DNA from: Streptomyces sp. SID486
Lineage (GTDB): Bacteria; Actinomycetota; Actinomycetes; Streptomycetales; Streptomycetaceae
Reading direction: 5' to 3'
DNA: 64,000 nucleotides
Assembly: GCF_009865385.1 (NCBI RefSeq)
Contig: NZ_WWJT01000720.1
Coordinates: forward strand, 36,186-100,185
Part shown: positions 26,143 to 35,603 of the stretch, in pieces
How positions within the stretch are numbered: the first letter of the stretch is position 1
Layout of the letters: every line of letters starts with the position of its first letter
Translations under genes and position numbers: made by a program
Notes under the pieces: generated by a model
Database searches by the model: none
What the model was told of the DNA's origin: nothing
What the model saw: the letters and a program-made list of their open reading frames with translations, nothing else

Positions 26143-27549
26143 GTGCGAATCACTGACATCCAGCGCTGCGAGGTCCGGCCGGGACGGCTCGTCGAGTGGA
26201 CGCTGAGCCCGGCGACCGTCGCGGTGGCGGCGGCGCTCCCGGACGACTCCCGGCCCCCCGCCTACATCCAGGAGTCCCACATCAGGACGGCCCGGACCGT
26301 CCGGCAGGACGGGATGTTCGTGCCGACCTGGCTCGGCACCGCCTTCGACCTGCCCGGCCCGGTCGACCTGGACGTGCTGGAACGGGCCCTGCGCGCCTGG
26401 ACCGTACGGCACGAGACGCTGCGCAGCGGCTTCCGCTGGGCCGGTGACGAACTGCGCAGGTTCACGCTCGACGCGTCCGACGTCGCCCTGTGCCGGCGGG
26501 ACGTGGGCGACTTCCCCGACGCGGACGTCCTCGTGCGGCACCTCCAGGACCGCTTCGACACCGTCGCGGACGCGCTGCGCTGGCCGAACCTGCTCTACAC
26601 GGCCGTCGTCCGGGAGGACGGCGCGAGCGTGTACCTGGCCTTCGACCACAGCAACGTCGACGCCTACTCCGTGCAGCGCATCCCCGCCGAGATCCACGAG
26701 CTGTACGCGGCCTTCCTGGCCGGGACCGAGCCCGACGACAGCACTCCGGCGGCCAGTTACGTCGACTTCTGCGAGATCGAGCGGGCCCACGCGGACGGCA
26801 TCGACGGCCGGCACGCGGTCGTGGACCGCTGGCGGGAGTTCATCCGGCGCTGCGACGGCACCCTGCCGGGGTTCCCCGTGGAGCTGGGCGTGGTGCCGGG
26901 CGGCCCGCTGCCCCCGCAGCGCATGCTGTGCGAGCCGCTGGCGGACGCCGAGGAGGCGGCCGCGTTCGAGGCGTACTGCCGGCCCTACGGCGGCAGCCTG
27001 GTCGGGCTGCTGGCCGCGACCGGGCTCATCGTGCACGAACTCGGCGGACAGCCGGTGTACCGGACGGTGGTGCCCTTCCACACCCGGGTGAAGTCGCGGT
27101 GGAGCGACTCGGTGGGCTGGTACGTGGGGGGCGCCCCGATCGAGGTCCCCGTGGACCGGCTGCGCAACTTCCCGGAGGCCCTGCGGGCGGTGCGCGCCGA
27201 ACTGCAGGCGAACCGGTCACTGGCCCGGATGCCGCTGCCCCGGGTGCTGAGCCTGCTGGACGCGGACTTCCGGCCCACCTCGCCGGACCTGTACTCGATC
27301 GTCTCCTACCTCGACACCCGCGCGCTGCCCGGCGCCGGGCAGTGGGCGCGGCTGAAGGCGTACGGGCTGCTGCGGGTGTCGTACGGGGACCAGGTGTGCG
27401 TGTGGGTGAACCGGCTGCCGGAGGGGCTGTGGCTGGCGAGCCGGCATCCGGACACGGACGTCGCGGCGAAGAACATGCGGCTGTACGTCGAGCGGCTGCG
27501 GGACCGGATCGCCTCGGTGGCCCACGGCAGCCTCCCGGCGGTTTCGTGA
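26143..27549 (+). CDS. Stand-alone condensation-domain acyltransferase-like protein
   Basis: A 468-residue protein of the chloramphenicol-acetyltransferase/condensation fold. Features are FVPTWLGTAFDLPGPVDLD and LERALRAWTVRHETLRSGF at the start, an active-site region FDHSNVDAYS (HxxxD), and later GWYVGGAPIEVPV. No adenylation or carrier domain is nearby, so it is not part of an ordinary peptide synthetase. It may be a PapA-like acyltransferase. The HxxxD His and Asp are present but the second His and following Gly of the classical HHxxxDG are not. GTG 26143 has GGGAG upstream. Confidence 0.8.
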   Translation: MRITDIQRCEVRPGRLVEWTLSPATVAVAAALPDDSRPPAYIQESHIRTARTVRQDGMFVPTWLGTAFDLPGPVDLDVLERALRAWTVRHETLRSGFRWAGDELRRFTLDASDVALCRRDVGDFPDADVLVRHLQDRFDTVADALRWPNLLYTAVVREDGASVYLAFDHSNVDAYSVQRIPAEIHELYAAFLAGTEPDDSTPAASYVDFCEIERAHADGIDGRHAVVDRWREFIRRCDGTLPGFPVELGVVPGGPLPPQRMLCEPLADAEEAAAFEAYCRPYGGSLVGLLAATGLIVHELGGQPVYRTVVPFHTRVKSRWSDSVGWYVGGAPIEVPVDRLRNFPEALRAVRAELQANRSLARMPLPRVLSLLDADFRPTSPDLYSIVSYLDTRALPGAGQWARLKAYGLLRVSYGDQVCVWVNRLPEGLWLASRHPDTDVAAKNMRLYVERLRDRIASVAHGSLPAVS

Positions 27550-27620
27550 CCCAACGGTCATCACGGACCCTGGCCCGAAGCAACTCTCCCTTTCTACACT
27601 GCCGTTGAGGGGGAGATGCG

Positions 27621-29792
27621 GTGCACAGACGGTTGCACGGGCGGGGAGCACTGTTCGACGTCGATCCGGCCGGGCTCGCGCCACGGCTCGTGGGCCTGCG
27701 CCCGCACCAGCACCGCGCACATCCGTACGAGCATCCGGACGAACCGCCGTTCGTGGTGCTCACCGGAGCGCGCGGGCTCGGTAAGAGCGCGGTACTCGCC
27801 GAGCTGCGGGACGCCTACCGGGGCCATACGCCGGTCGCGCTGGCCGACTGCGCGGAGGACCAGTTCCGGGCCCCGCCCGCGGACCGGCCCGCCGCCTCCT
27901 GGTCGCCGCTCGGCCAGGCGCTGCTGGTGATCGCCGAGCAGCTGGCCGCGCCGGTGACGGGAGCCGGGCGGATCACCTTCCCACGGCTGATGACGGGCCT
28001 GGTCGCGGTGGCCGCCGGCGGCTGGGGCGACGCCGACTCGGAGCGGATCCGCCGGGAGGTCGAGCGGATCCTGCTGCTGAACGAGAGCGGCTCGTGGATC
28101 GGCGGGCTGGCCGGGCGCTGGGCGGGGAAGGTGGCGGCCAAGGTGGTCGCCGCGGCCACCGGCACCGGTCCACTGGTGTCGGGGGCGATCGAGGCGACCC
28201 TGGAGTCCGTCGCCGAGGGATTCACCAGCCGCCGCCACCAGAAGGCATCGGTGTGGTACCGGACCTATCCGAACGCGGGCGGCAACGCCCAGCGCGGGCT
28301 GATCCTGCTGTCCCAGCACTTCCGGGACGGCGGCGGCTCCCGCGAGCACGCCGAGCGGTACCTGGTGCGGGCGCTGCTGGCCGACCTGACGGAGTCCTAC
28401 GCGGGGGTGCTGCCCCGGATGCAGCGGCTGGGCCGGCCGCTGGTGCTGCTGGACAACGCCCAGTCGGCGCCCGGCCCTGGGCTGGTGGCGGCCGTGCTGC
28501 GGGACCGTACCGAGGGCATCGCGGACCGGGTGGCGTTCGTCGCTGCCCGGCGCGGCGAGGCCCGCGAGGAGCTGCCGGGCGCGGTGCGGCGGGGACTGGC
28601 GGAGGTGGCGCGGCGCTGTGACTGGACCCCGGACGCGGCTCCCTCCTCGCGGGCGCTGCTGCTCGCGCTGCCGCCACTGAGCGCGGACGACACCCTGCAC
28701 ATCGTCGGCGCGGTCTGCGCGGACACCGTCGTACCGTCCCGGCTGCCGCATGCCGCGCACCGGCTGACCGGCGGGAACCCGCTCGGCATCGTGCTGCTGG
28801 CCGAGTCGGCCGCGCAGTCCCCGCCCGGGGTCTCCTCGCTGGGCGGGCTCCTGACCTCGCGGTTACGGACGGCCGAGGACCGGCCGGCCGTGCCCGCCCA
28901 CGAGGAGCTGCTGGCCCGGCTGGTGCCGGCCGAGCACCTGGAGGAGCTGACCGTGCTGGCCGCCGCCCACGACCACGGCTCGGCCTGCGCGCTGGCCGCG
29001 GCGCTGCTGCCGGACACCTTCGGTCCGGCGAGTGTGCGGGCACTGCAGACGCTGCTCGCCGAGGAGGGGCTGCCCGTCGTGCCGGGCCGGTTCGTCGGCG
29101 ACCCGTTCGTCCGCACCCTGCTGCTGCTCCGGCTGCATCTGCGGGACCCCGACCACGCGTCGTGGCGTACCGCGCACGAGACGCTGATCGCCCACTACCC
29201 CGGTGCCGGGAACGCCCGGTACCGGCTGCACCACGAACTCGCGCTGGGGCGGACGGAGGCGGCGGTCGGCCATCTGCGGGACACCTTCCCCACGGCGGCT
29301 CCCCGGACCTGGCTGCGCACCCTGCGCTTCATCGCGTCCGCGTCCTACTTCCACGCGCACGACCCCGACGGCCACGACTTCACCGGCCGCGGCGACCTGC
29401 GGTCCGCGGTCGCGCTCGGCCGCACGGACGCCGAGCACCCGGCGCCGGAGGGCGTGGACGCCGTACTGCACCTTCGGGTACGACGGCTGCTGCACGCGGT
29501 GTGGCTGCTGGCGGATCCGCTGGTGCTGCCCGACCCGCAGGTGTGCGACCGGCTCCGTTTCGAGCTGGAGCAGCTGTCCAACCTGCGGCCGGCGGGCAAC
29601 GCACTGCTGTGGCGGGCATCCCGGGACTGGCCGGCGGCGGCGCTCGCCGGGCGCCCGATGAACGGTCCCGGTGCCGCGGCCGGCACGGCGGACGGCCCGG
29701 GCCCTGACGACGCCGGCGCCGCGGACGACGCGGACGACACGGACGACGCCGACGCGGGCGGCGGCCCGGACGACCGGAGCGGGGTGGCGTGA
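27621..29792 (+). CDS. Large P-loop NTPase (STAND-like), partner of the binding-protein sensor
   Basis: A 723-residue cytoplasmic ATPase. The Walker A is TGARGLGKSAV (about residues 48-58) and a Walker B-like strand is PLVLLDNAQ (about residue 273). A glycine-rich hydrophobic part (about 145-200) and a long helical C-terminal region follow, ending in an Asp-rich low-complexity tail. No DNA-binding or enzymatic effector domain is recognised. GTG 27621 has GGGGGAG upstream. It overlaps the next gene by one base, so the two are coupled. The function is unknown. Confidence 0.82.
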   Translation: MHRRLHGRGALFDVDPAGLAPRLVGLRPHQHRAHPYEHPDEPPFVVLTGARGLGKSAVLAELRDAYRGHTPVALADCAEDQFRAPPADRPAASWSPLGQALLVIAEQLAAPVTGAGRITFPRLMTGLVAVAAGGWGDADSERIRREVERILLLNESGSWIGGLAGRWAGKVAAKVVAAATGTGPLVSGAIEATLESVAEGFTSRRHQKASVWYRTYPNAGGNAQRGLILLSQHFRDGGGSREHAERYLVRALLADLTESYAGVLPRMQRLGRPLVLLDNAQSAPGPGLVAAVLRDRTEGIADRVAFVAARRGEAREELPGAVRRGLAEVARRCDWTPDAAPSSRALLLALPPLSADDTLHIVGAVCADTVVPSRLPHAAHRLTGGNPLGIVLLAESAAQSPPGVSSLGGLLTSRLRTAEDRPAVPAHEELLARLVPAEHLEELTVLAAAHDHGSACALAAALLPDTFGPASVRALQTLLAEEGLPVVPGRFVGDPFVRTLLLLRLHLRDPDHASWRTAHETLIAHYPGAGNARYRLHHELALGRTEAAVGHLRDTFPTAAPRTWLRTLRFIASASYFHAHDPDGHDFTGRGDLRSAVALGRTDAEHPAPEGVDAVLHLRVRRLLHAVWLLADPLVLPDPQVCDRLRFELEQLSNLRPAGNALLWRASRDWPAAALAGRPMNGPGAAAGTADGPGPDDAGAADDADDTDDADAGGGPDDRSGVA

Positions 29793-31339
29793 TGGCACGC
29801 AGGGGTGCGGGCACGTGGATACGCGAGGGCGTGTGGGAGATCCCGCTGCGCCGCTACACGGCCCTGCTGGTGACGGTGGCCCTGGTGGCCGGCGCGGTGT
29901 TCGCGGTCCGGTCCCTGCTGCACGAGGACCGGTCCTGCGGGCCCGGGGTGACCCGGCCGGCGGGCAGCGACGAGTGCGTGGGCGTGGCGACCGGCCCGTA
30001 CGACTTCGGGCAGCCCCGGCTGCGGGACACCGTCCGGGCGATCGGCCGGGAGAACGACCGCCTCAGGCCCGGCAGTTATGTGACGGTGGCGCTGATGCTG
30101 CCGTACACGTCCACCTCGCCGACCAGTCTGAACGACATCCGCCACCAGCTGCAGGGCGCCTACCTGGCGCAGTACCAGGCCAACCACGACTCCAACGGGG
30201 AGCGTCCGCAGATCCGGCTGGTGCTCGCCAACCCGGGGGCCACCGGCGCGCACTGGCGGCAGACGGTCGGGCAGCTCGTCGCGATGACGACGAGCGCGGA
30301 CCGGCTGCGGGCGGTCGCGGGCATCGGGCAGAGCACCTACGCCAACAAGCAGGCCGTCGGGGAGCTGACCCGGCGGGGTGTCCCGGTGGTCGGCTCCTCC
30401 ATCACGGCCGACGACCTCGCCAACGGGCAGCGGGGCAAGGACCCCTACCCCGGGCTGGCCCGGGTGGCGCCGACCAACACCGACGAGGCCCGCGCGCTGG
30501 CCTCGTTCGCCAAGGTGAGCGCGGGCAAGGCGCTGCTGGTGTACGACAAGCCCGGTGACCCGTACACGCGGACCCTGCAGCAGTCGTTCGCGGCGCTGCT
30601 CAAGGGCTCGCCCTACGAGCCGCAGCCGTTCACACCGCCCGGGGACCGCACCGAGGAGGGCACGACCGCGAACACCTTCCGGCAGATCACCCACCTGGTG
30701 TGCGACACCTCCCGGGAGACGGACACGATCCTGTTCGCGGGCCGGCACACCCAGCTGCGCCAGTTCATCAACGCCCTGGGCGGGCGGGGCTGCCAGGACC
30801 GCAGGTTCACGCTGCTGACCGGGGACGAAGCGTCGTACCTGACCCATGAGAAGGAGCTGGACCGCGGCGCGCTGCGGCACAACCTCTCCGTGCGCTACAC
30901 CTCCCTCGCGCACCCCGACGCCTGGACGAAGGAGCCGGAGCGGACGGGCGGCTCGGCGGCCGGCCTCGCCGCCCTGCGGCGGCTGCTGGCGGACGCGACG
31001 CGCGAGCCGATGGGCCCGATCGGCCCGGTCGCCCTGGACGACGGCCAGCTGATCATCGGCTACGACGCCCTGCGGCTCGTGGTGCACGGTGTCCGCGAGG
31101 CGGTGCCGGCCGGCCGGACCGTCCCGGCGCTCGCGGACGTCGGTCTGCAGTGGCCGCAGGTCAAGGGCTCGCTGCGGGTGGACGGGGCGAGCGGCTGGAT
31201 CTGCCTGGACGTGCACGGCAACCCGTACGACAAGGCGGTGCCGGTCGTGGAGCTGACCCCGGAGGGCAGCTCGCGCTTCGTGCGGATCGCCTGGCCGGAG
31301 GGGAAGCCACCGGGGAAGGAGTGCCTGCCGCCGTCCTAG
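29792..31339 (+). CDS. Membrane-anchored periplasmic-binding-type (LivJ-like) receptor
   Basis: A 515-residue protein with one N-terminal transmembrane helix (ALLVTVALVAGAVFAV) and an outside domain of the type I periplasmic-binding fold. Recognisable parts are VTVALMLPYTS, AYLAQYQANHD, VAGIGQSTYANKQAVGEL, PVVGSSITAD and a late IIGYDALRLV segment. No ABC permease or ATPase is next to it. With the coupled P-loop NTPase it looks like a sensor rather than a transporter, but this is inference. ATG 29792 overlaps the upstream stop codon. Confidence 0.82.
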   Translation: MARRGAGTWIREGVWEIPLRRYTALLVTVALVAGAVFAVRSLLHEDRSCGPGVTRPAGSDECVGVATGPYDFGQPRLRDTVRAIGRENDRLRPGSYVTVALMLPYTSTSPTSLNDIRHQLQGAYLAQYQANHDSNGERPQIRLVLANPGATGAHWRQTVGQLVAMTTSADRLRAVAGIGQSTYANKQAVGELTRRGVPVVGSSITADDLANGQRGKDPYPGLARVAPTNTDEARALASFAKVSAGKALLVYDKPGDPYTRTLQQSFAALLKGSPYEPQPFTPPGDRTEEGTTANTFRQITHLVCDTSRETDTILFAGRHTQLRQFINALGGRGCQDRRFTLLTGDEASYLTHEKELDRGALRHNLSVRYTSLAHPDAWTKEPERTGGSAAGLAALRRLLADATREPMGPIGPVALDDGQLIIGYDALRLVVHGVREAVPAGRTVPALADVGLQWPQVKGSLRVDGASGWICLDVHGNPYDKAVPVVELTPEGSSRFVRIAWPEGKPPGKECLPPS

Positions 31340-31357
31340 GAACCGCCCCGTCGTGGC

Positions 31358-31382
31358 GGCCCGCCCGGCCCCCGGGCGGGCC
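31358..31382 (+). terminator. GC-rich terminator hairpin after the receptor gene
   Basis: GGCCCGCCCGG (31358-31368) pairs perfectly with CCGGGCGGGCC (31372-31382) across a three-base loop, 18 bp after the stop codon. It has no T-tract. Confidence 0.65.
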
Positions 31383-31395
31383 CCCGCGCGACCGG

Positions 31396-31530
31396 GCCGC
31401 CGGTCCCACGGGGCCGCCGGTCCCACGGGGCCGCCGGTCCTGGTGGGCGCCCGGTTCCACGGGGCCGCCGGCCCTCGTGGGCCGCCCGGTTCTACAGGGC
31501 CGCCGGTCCTCGTGGGCCGCGCGGTCTAGG
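31396..31530. repeat. Tandem array of about eight 17-bp units reaching the SRPBCC stop codon
   Basis: Units of the form GCCGCCGGTCCCACGGG are repeated with small changes from 31396 to 31530. Units 1 and 2 are identical. The last unit runs over the TAG (31526-31528) of the convergent SRPBCC gene. Confidence 0.85.
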
Positions 31531-31999
31531 TGAACTGTCCGGGCAGGGGCTCGCGGGGTTCGGCGGGGGGCGCTGCGGGGCCGGCTCCCGGCCGTCCCGG
31601 CGCGCACCCCAGCTGCTCGATCAGGCGTTCGAAGCGGGCCCGCCAGCCCTTCTCCGACTCGCCCTCGTCCTGGAACTCGTGGGTGAAGCGCAGCGCGCAC
31701 CCCCGGTCCCCGTCCCGTTCCAGATGGAACCGGAGCCGTCCGGCCGCGCCGAGGGTGTACTCGGCGATCCGGTCCACGTCCCACGCGCTGACATGACCGC
31801 TGCCCAGAGCGCGCAGGGTCACCGCGCCGTCGAGCCGGGGTTCCAGAACGTCGGCGGCGGTGAACCAGCCCCCGAGCCCCTCGGGGGTGGCCACCGCCGC
31901 CCAGACGTCCTCCGCGGACCGCGGGACGCGCACCAGGAAGTGGAGTATGTGCGTGTTCCCGTGGGTCTGGCTGGTGCCTTGTTCGATGGAACCGCTCAT
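31526..31999 (-). CDS. SRPBCC (START-like) family protein
   Basis: A 157-residue protein of the AHSA1/SRPBCC hydrophobic-ligand fold: HILHFLVRVPRSAEDVWAAV, TPEGLGGWFTAADVLEPRLDG, and RLRFHLERDGDRGCALRFTHEF. The C-terminal tail is Pro/Ala-rich. Its ligand is unknown. It is separate from the cytochrome c genes by 25 bp on the same strand, downstream of ccsB. Confidence 0.88.
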   Translation of the reverse strand: MSGSIEQGTSQTHGNTHILHFLVRVPRSAEDVWAAVATPEGLGGWFTAADVLEPRLDGAVTLRALGSGHVSAWDVDRIAEYTLGAAGRLRFHLERDGDRGCALRFTHEFQDEGESEKGWRARFERLIEQLGCAPGRPGAGPAAPPAEPREPLPGQFT

Positions 32000-32024
32000 G
32001 ACACCAGTGTCACCGACCCGGTGG

Positions 32025-33107
32025 TCACACGCCCGCGTACGAGTGCTTGCCGGAGACGAAGATGTTGACGCCGTAGTAGTTGAACAGCCAGCACCCGAAC
32101 GCGATCATCGCCAGGTAGGCGGCCTTGCGGCCCTTCCAGCCGGCCGTGGCCCGCGCGTGCAGGTAGCAGGCGTAGGCGATCCAGGTGATGAACGACCAGG
32201 TCTCCTTGGGGTCCCAGTTCCAGTACCGGCCCCAGGCGTCGCCCGCCCAGATCGCGCCCGCGATGATCGTGAACGTCCACAGCGGGAAGACGGCCGCGTT
32301 CACCCGGTAGGCGAACTTGTCCAGGGAGGCGGAGGCGGGCAGCCGCTCCAGCACCGAGGTCGCGAACCGGCCGGGCCTGCCGCCGCTCTGGAGCTTGTTC
32401 TCGTACGAGTCCTTGAACAGGTACAGGATCGTGGCGACCGCGCCGACGTAGAACACCGCGCCGCAGAAGATCGCGGTGGAGACGTGGATGTACAGCCAGT
32501 ACGAGTGCAGGGCCGGCACCAGCTGGTCGCTGGCCGTGTACAGGACGGTGACGGCGAGGCCCAGGTCGAGCAGCACGGTCGTGACGAGGAACAGCCCGAG
32601 CCAGCGCACGTTCTTCTTCAGCGCCAGCAGCCCCAGGTACACGCCGACGGCGACCGTGGAGAAGGTGATGTTGAACTCGTACATGTTGCCCCACGGCGCC
32701 CGCTCCACGGAGGCCGCGCGGGTGACGACACCGGCGAGCTCCACCAGGAACGCGAGCACGGTGAGCGAGATGGCGATCCGCCCGTAGAGGTCGCCCTGCT
32801 CGTCACCGCCGTGCGCGCCGGGCCCGTCCGGCACGTCCCGCGCGCCGGACGCCGAGCGCACGACGACCTTGGGCCGCTCCAGCACGGTGGTGCCGCCCGC
32901 CCGCTGGACGGTGACGGCGGGGGCGCCCGGGGTCCGCGCGCCGCCGACGGTGAGCGCGGCGGCCGTACGGGCGACCTTGCTGCGGCTGCCGAACAGCCAT
33001 TCGGCGATGTGGGCGAAGAAGGCCAGGGTGTAGACGGCCATCGACGAGTAGATCAGCGTGTTGCTGAGACTCGCGAGATGTTCGTTGGTGGCGGCGGCGA
33101 GAGTCAC
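32025..33107 (-). CDS. ccsB: Cytochrome c biogenesis protein CcsB (ResC)
   Basis: Integral membrane haem handling subunit of the system II cytochrome c synthase, 360 residues with about eight transmembrane helices. The tryptophan-rich haem-binding WWD domain is WGRYWNWDPKETWSFITW, and the flanking His residues expected as haem ligands lie in HIAEWLFG and YWLYIHVST. A polar loop after the first helix is longer than usual. GTG 33107 overlaps the resB stop codon (GTGA), so the two subunits are translationally coupled. Confidence 0.95.
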   Translation of the reverse strand: MTLAAATNEHLASLSNTLIYSSMAVYTLAFFAHIAEWLFGSRSKVARTAAALTVGGARTPGAPAVTVQRAGGTTVLERPKVVVRSASGARDVPDGPGAHGGDEQGDLYGRIAISLTVLAFLVELAGVVTRAASVERAPWGNMYEFNITFSTVAVGVYLGLLALKKNVRWLGLFLVTTVLLDLGLAVTVLYTASDQLVPALHSYWLYIHVSTAIFCGAVFYVGAVATILYLFKDSYENKLQSGGRPGRFATSVLERLPASASLDKFAYRVNAAVFPLWTFTIIAGAIWAGDAWGRYWNWDPKETWSFITWIAYACYLHARATAGWKGRKAAYLAMIAFGCWLFNYYGVNIFVSGKHSYAGV

Positions 33108-34825
33108 TTCTCAGCCCCTTCGGCAGGTACGGCTTGAGGGTCGGGGGTCTGTGCGGGTTCGGCGTCGAAGGCGGCACCGGGGTCGGGGGCTCCCGGCGCC
33201 CGGTCGTAGAGGTGTCCGGCGAGGACGCCCAGCTCCTCGGGCACCTTGGCGGATTCGCTGCGGCCGAGGCCGGCCATCTCGACCACCGTCACGCCGTCGG
33301 CACCGCGTACCGCCCGCACCCACACGCGGCGGCGCTGGATGAACAGGGAGCCGGCGAGACCGAAGATCGCGGCGACGGCACCGCCGAGCGCCCAGCCGCT
33401 GCCCCGCTCCTGGACGATCTCGAAGCCGGCCCACTCCTTGATGTCCTTCTCGAAGGTCACGGAACCGGCGCCGCCGGGCAGCTTCATCGTCTCGCCGGGC
33501 GTGAGGTTCGCCCTCAGCTGCGCGCCCTTGGCGTCCTTGAAGTCCTTCATGTGGGTCTTGTCGAGCTGGTACACGCTCTGCGGGAGACCGGAGTCGACAC
33601 CGAGGTCACCGTGGTACGGCTCCAGGTTCAGCAGCGGGTTCAGCAGCGCGGGGAAGGCCGAGGCGATCTCGTGGCCGGGTCCGCCGTAGGTCGGCAGGAG
33701 GAACGCCTTGATGCCGAGCTGGTCCCTGGCGCCGCGCGCGTCACGGTAGTCGTCCATGACCTTGACGACGCCCTGCGAGGTGACGTTGCCGTCCAGCGGC
33801 AGCAGCGGCACGGCGTCGTGGTAGACGACCTTGCCCTTGCCGTCCCGGACGGTGATGACGGGCGCGTAGCCGTGGCTGACGAGGTAGACCTTGGCGTCGT
33901 CGATCTTCAGCGGCTCGTTGACCTTGACGGTGGTCGACTTCTCCTTGCCGTACGCGCCCTGGCTGTACCTGATCTTCGCCTCGTAGGTGCGCGGGGTGCC
34001 CTTGTTCGGGCCGCTGACCTCGTAGGTTCCCTTGAAGTCCTTGAGGTCGAAGCTGAAGGGGACCAGGTCGTCGGCGCTGAAGAGACTGCCGGACTTGAAG
34101 TCGTCGTACATCAGCAGCGAATTGGAGAAGCCGTCGCCCTCCACCATCAGCTTGGTGCCGTCCGACTTGTACAGCTGGCCGGAGGCGAACGCGACCAGCA
34201 GCACGATCAGGGCGATGTGGAAGACCAGGTTGCCCACCTCGCGCAGATAGCCCTTCTCGGCGGCGACGGCGTCACCGGCGACATGGGCGCGGAAGCGGCG
34301 CTTCTTCAGCAGGGCGAGCGCGGCCTCGCGGACCTGCTCCGGGTCGGCCTCGGTGCGCCAGGTCGTGTACGCCGGCAGCCGGGTCAGCCGCTTGGGCGCG
34401 CCCGGCGGCCGGCCGCGCAGCTGGCCGACGAACTGCCACGTGCGGGGGATGATGCAGCCGATGAGGGAGACGAACAGCAGGATGTAGATCGCGGAGAACC
34501 ACACCGAGCTGTAGACGTGGAACAGACCGAGCTTGTCGTAGACCGGCGCCAGGGTCCGGTGGGCGGCCCGGAAGTCCTCGACCTTGCCCGCGTCGGCACC
34601 GGTCTGCGGGATCAGCGAGCCGGGGATCGCGCCGAGCGACAGCAGCAGGAGCAGCAGCAGCGCGACCCGCATGGAGGTCAGCTGCCGCCAGAACCAGCGC
34701 GCCCAGCCGATGACGCCGAGGCCCGGCACGGTCGCCGGTTCCTCCTGCGGCGCGGTGGACAGCTGGGAACCCGCGGCCCTCAGGTCGTCCTGGTCGCGGC
34801 CGTGGCCGGCGTCGGTCTTGCTCAT
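33104..34825 (-). CDS. resB: Cytochrome c biogenesis protein ResB
   Basis: Second subunit of the system II haem lyase, 573 residues. The first helices (MRVALLLLLLLSLGAIPGSL) are followed by QTGADAGKVEDF and YSSVWFSAIYILLFVSLIGC, then a large extracytoplasmic domain (FKGTYEVSGPNKGTPRTYEA and others), and a last helix near the C-terminus (VAAIFGLAGSLFIQRRRVWV). This is the ResB/CcsB-partner layout. It lies 3 bp after ccdA. Confidence 0.94.
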   Translation of the reverse strand: MSKTDAGHGRDQDDLRAAGSQLSTAPQEEPATVPGLGVIGWARWFWRQLTSMRVALLLLLLLSLGAIPGSLIPQTGADAGKVEDFRAAHRTLAPVYDKLGLFHVYSSVWFSAIYILLFVSLIGCIIPRTWQFVGQLRGRPPGAPKRLTRLPAYTTWRTEADPEQVREAALALLKKRRFRAHVAGDAVAAEKGYLREVGNLVFHIALIVLLVAFASGQLYKSDGTKLMVEGDGFSNSLLMYDDFKSGSLFSADDLVPFSFDLKDFKGTYEVSGPNKGTPRTYEAKIRYSQGAYGKEKSTTVKVNEPLKIDDAKVYLVSHGYAPVITVRDGKGKVVYHDAVPLLPLDGNVTSQGVVKVMDDYRDARGARDQLGIKAFLLPTYGGPGHEIASAFPALLNPLLNLEPYHGDLGVDSGLPQSVYQLDKTHMKDFKDAKGAQLRANLTPGETMKLPGGAGSVTFEKDIKEWAGFEIVQERGSGWALGGAVAAIFGLAGSLFIQRRRVWVRAVRGADGVTVVEMAGLGRSESAKVPEELGVLAGHLYDRAPGAPDPGAAFDAEPAQTPDPQAVPAEGAEK

Positions 34826-34828
34826 CGG

Positions 34829-35602
34829 TCAGATCCCCACATTGAAGCCGTCGGACCAGGTCTGCATCTGCTGGATCAGGCCGCTCCAGGCGCCCGTCAG
34901 CAGCAGCACACCGGTCACGATCATCATCGAGCCGCCGATGCGCATCACCCACACATAGTGGCGCTTGACCCAGGCGAAGGCACCGAGCGCCCTGCGGAAA
35001 CCGATCGCGGTGAGGACGAAGGGCACGCCGAGTCCCAGGCAGTAGACCACCATCAGCAGGGAACCCCGCGCGGCGCTCGACTCCTGGAAGGAGAGGGCGT
35101 TCACCGAGGAGAGCGTCGGGCCCATGCAGGGCGTCCAGCCGACGCCGAAGAGGGCACCGAGGACGGGCGCCCCCAGCAGGCCGCCCGTCGGCCGCCGGTG
35201 GAAGCGGAACTCGCGCATGGTGAACCAGGGCAGCAGCCCCATGAAGAACACGCCCATGACGATCATGAGCAGGCCGAGCACCCGGGACAGGGTCTGCTGG
35301 TACTCGACCAGATTGGCACCGAAGTAGCCGAAGAGCGCCCCGCTGGAGACGAACACGGCGCTGAAGCCGAGGACGAACAGGGAGGCGCCGGCGATCATCC
35401 GCCCCCGCCTGGCCTCGGCCAGGTCGGTGCCCGCGACACCCGTCACGTAGGAGAGGTAGCCGGGGACCAGCGGCAGCACGCAGGGCGAGAAGAAGGAGAC
35501 GAGCCCGGCGAACAGCGCGATCGGCAGGGAGACCAGCAGGGCGCCGTGCATCACCGTCTGGTTCGGCCCCGTCCCGGCGGCCAGCGTCAGCAGAGCACTC
35601 AC
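34829..35602 (-). CDS. ccdA: Cytochrome c biogenesis thiol transporter CcdA
   Basis: A 257-residue membrane protein with six helices that passes electrons across the membrane to extracytoplasmic thioredoxins. The two conserved Cys residues are in FFSPCVLPLVPGYLSY and in GVGWTPCMGPTLSS. GTG 35602 starts one base from the stop codon of the resA-like gene. It keeps ResA and apocytochrome thiols reduced. Confidence 0.95.
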   Translation of the reverse strand: MSALLTLAAGTGPNQTVMHGALLVSLPIALFAGLVSFFSPCVLPLVPGYLSYVTGVAGTDLAEARRGRMIAGASLFVLGFSAVFVSSGALFGYFGANLVEYQQTLSRVLGLLMIVMGVFFMGLLPWFTMREFRFHRRPTGGLLGAPVLGALFGVGWTPCMGPTLSSVNALSFQESSAARGSLLMVVYCLGLGVPFVLTAIGFRRALGAFAWVKRHYVWVMRIGGSMMIVTGVLLLTGAWSGLIQQMQTWSDGFNVGI

Positions 35603-35603
35603 G

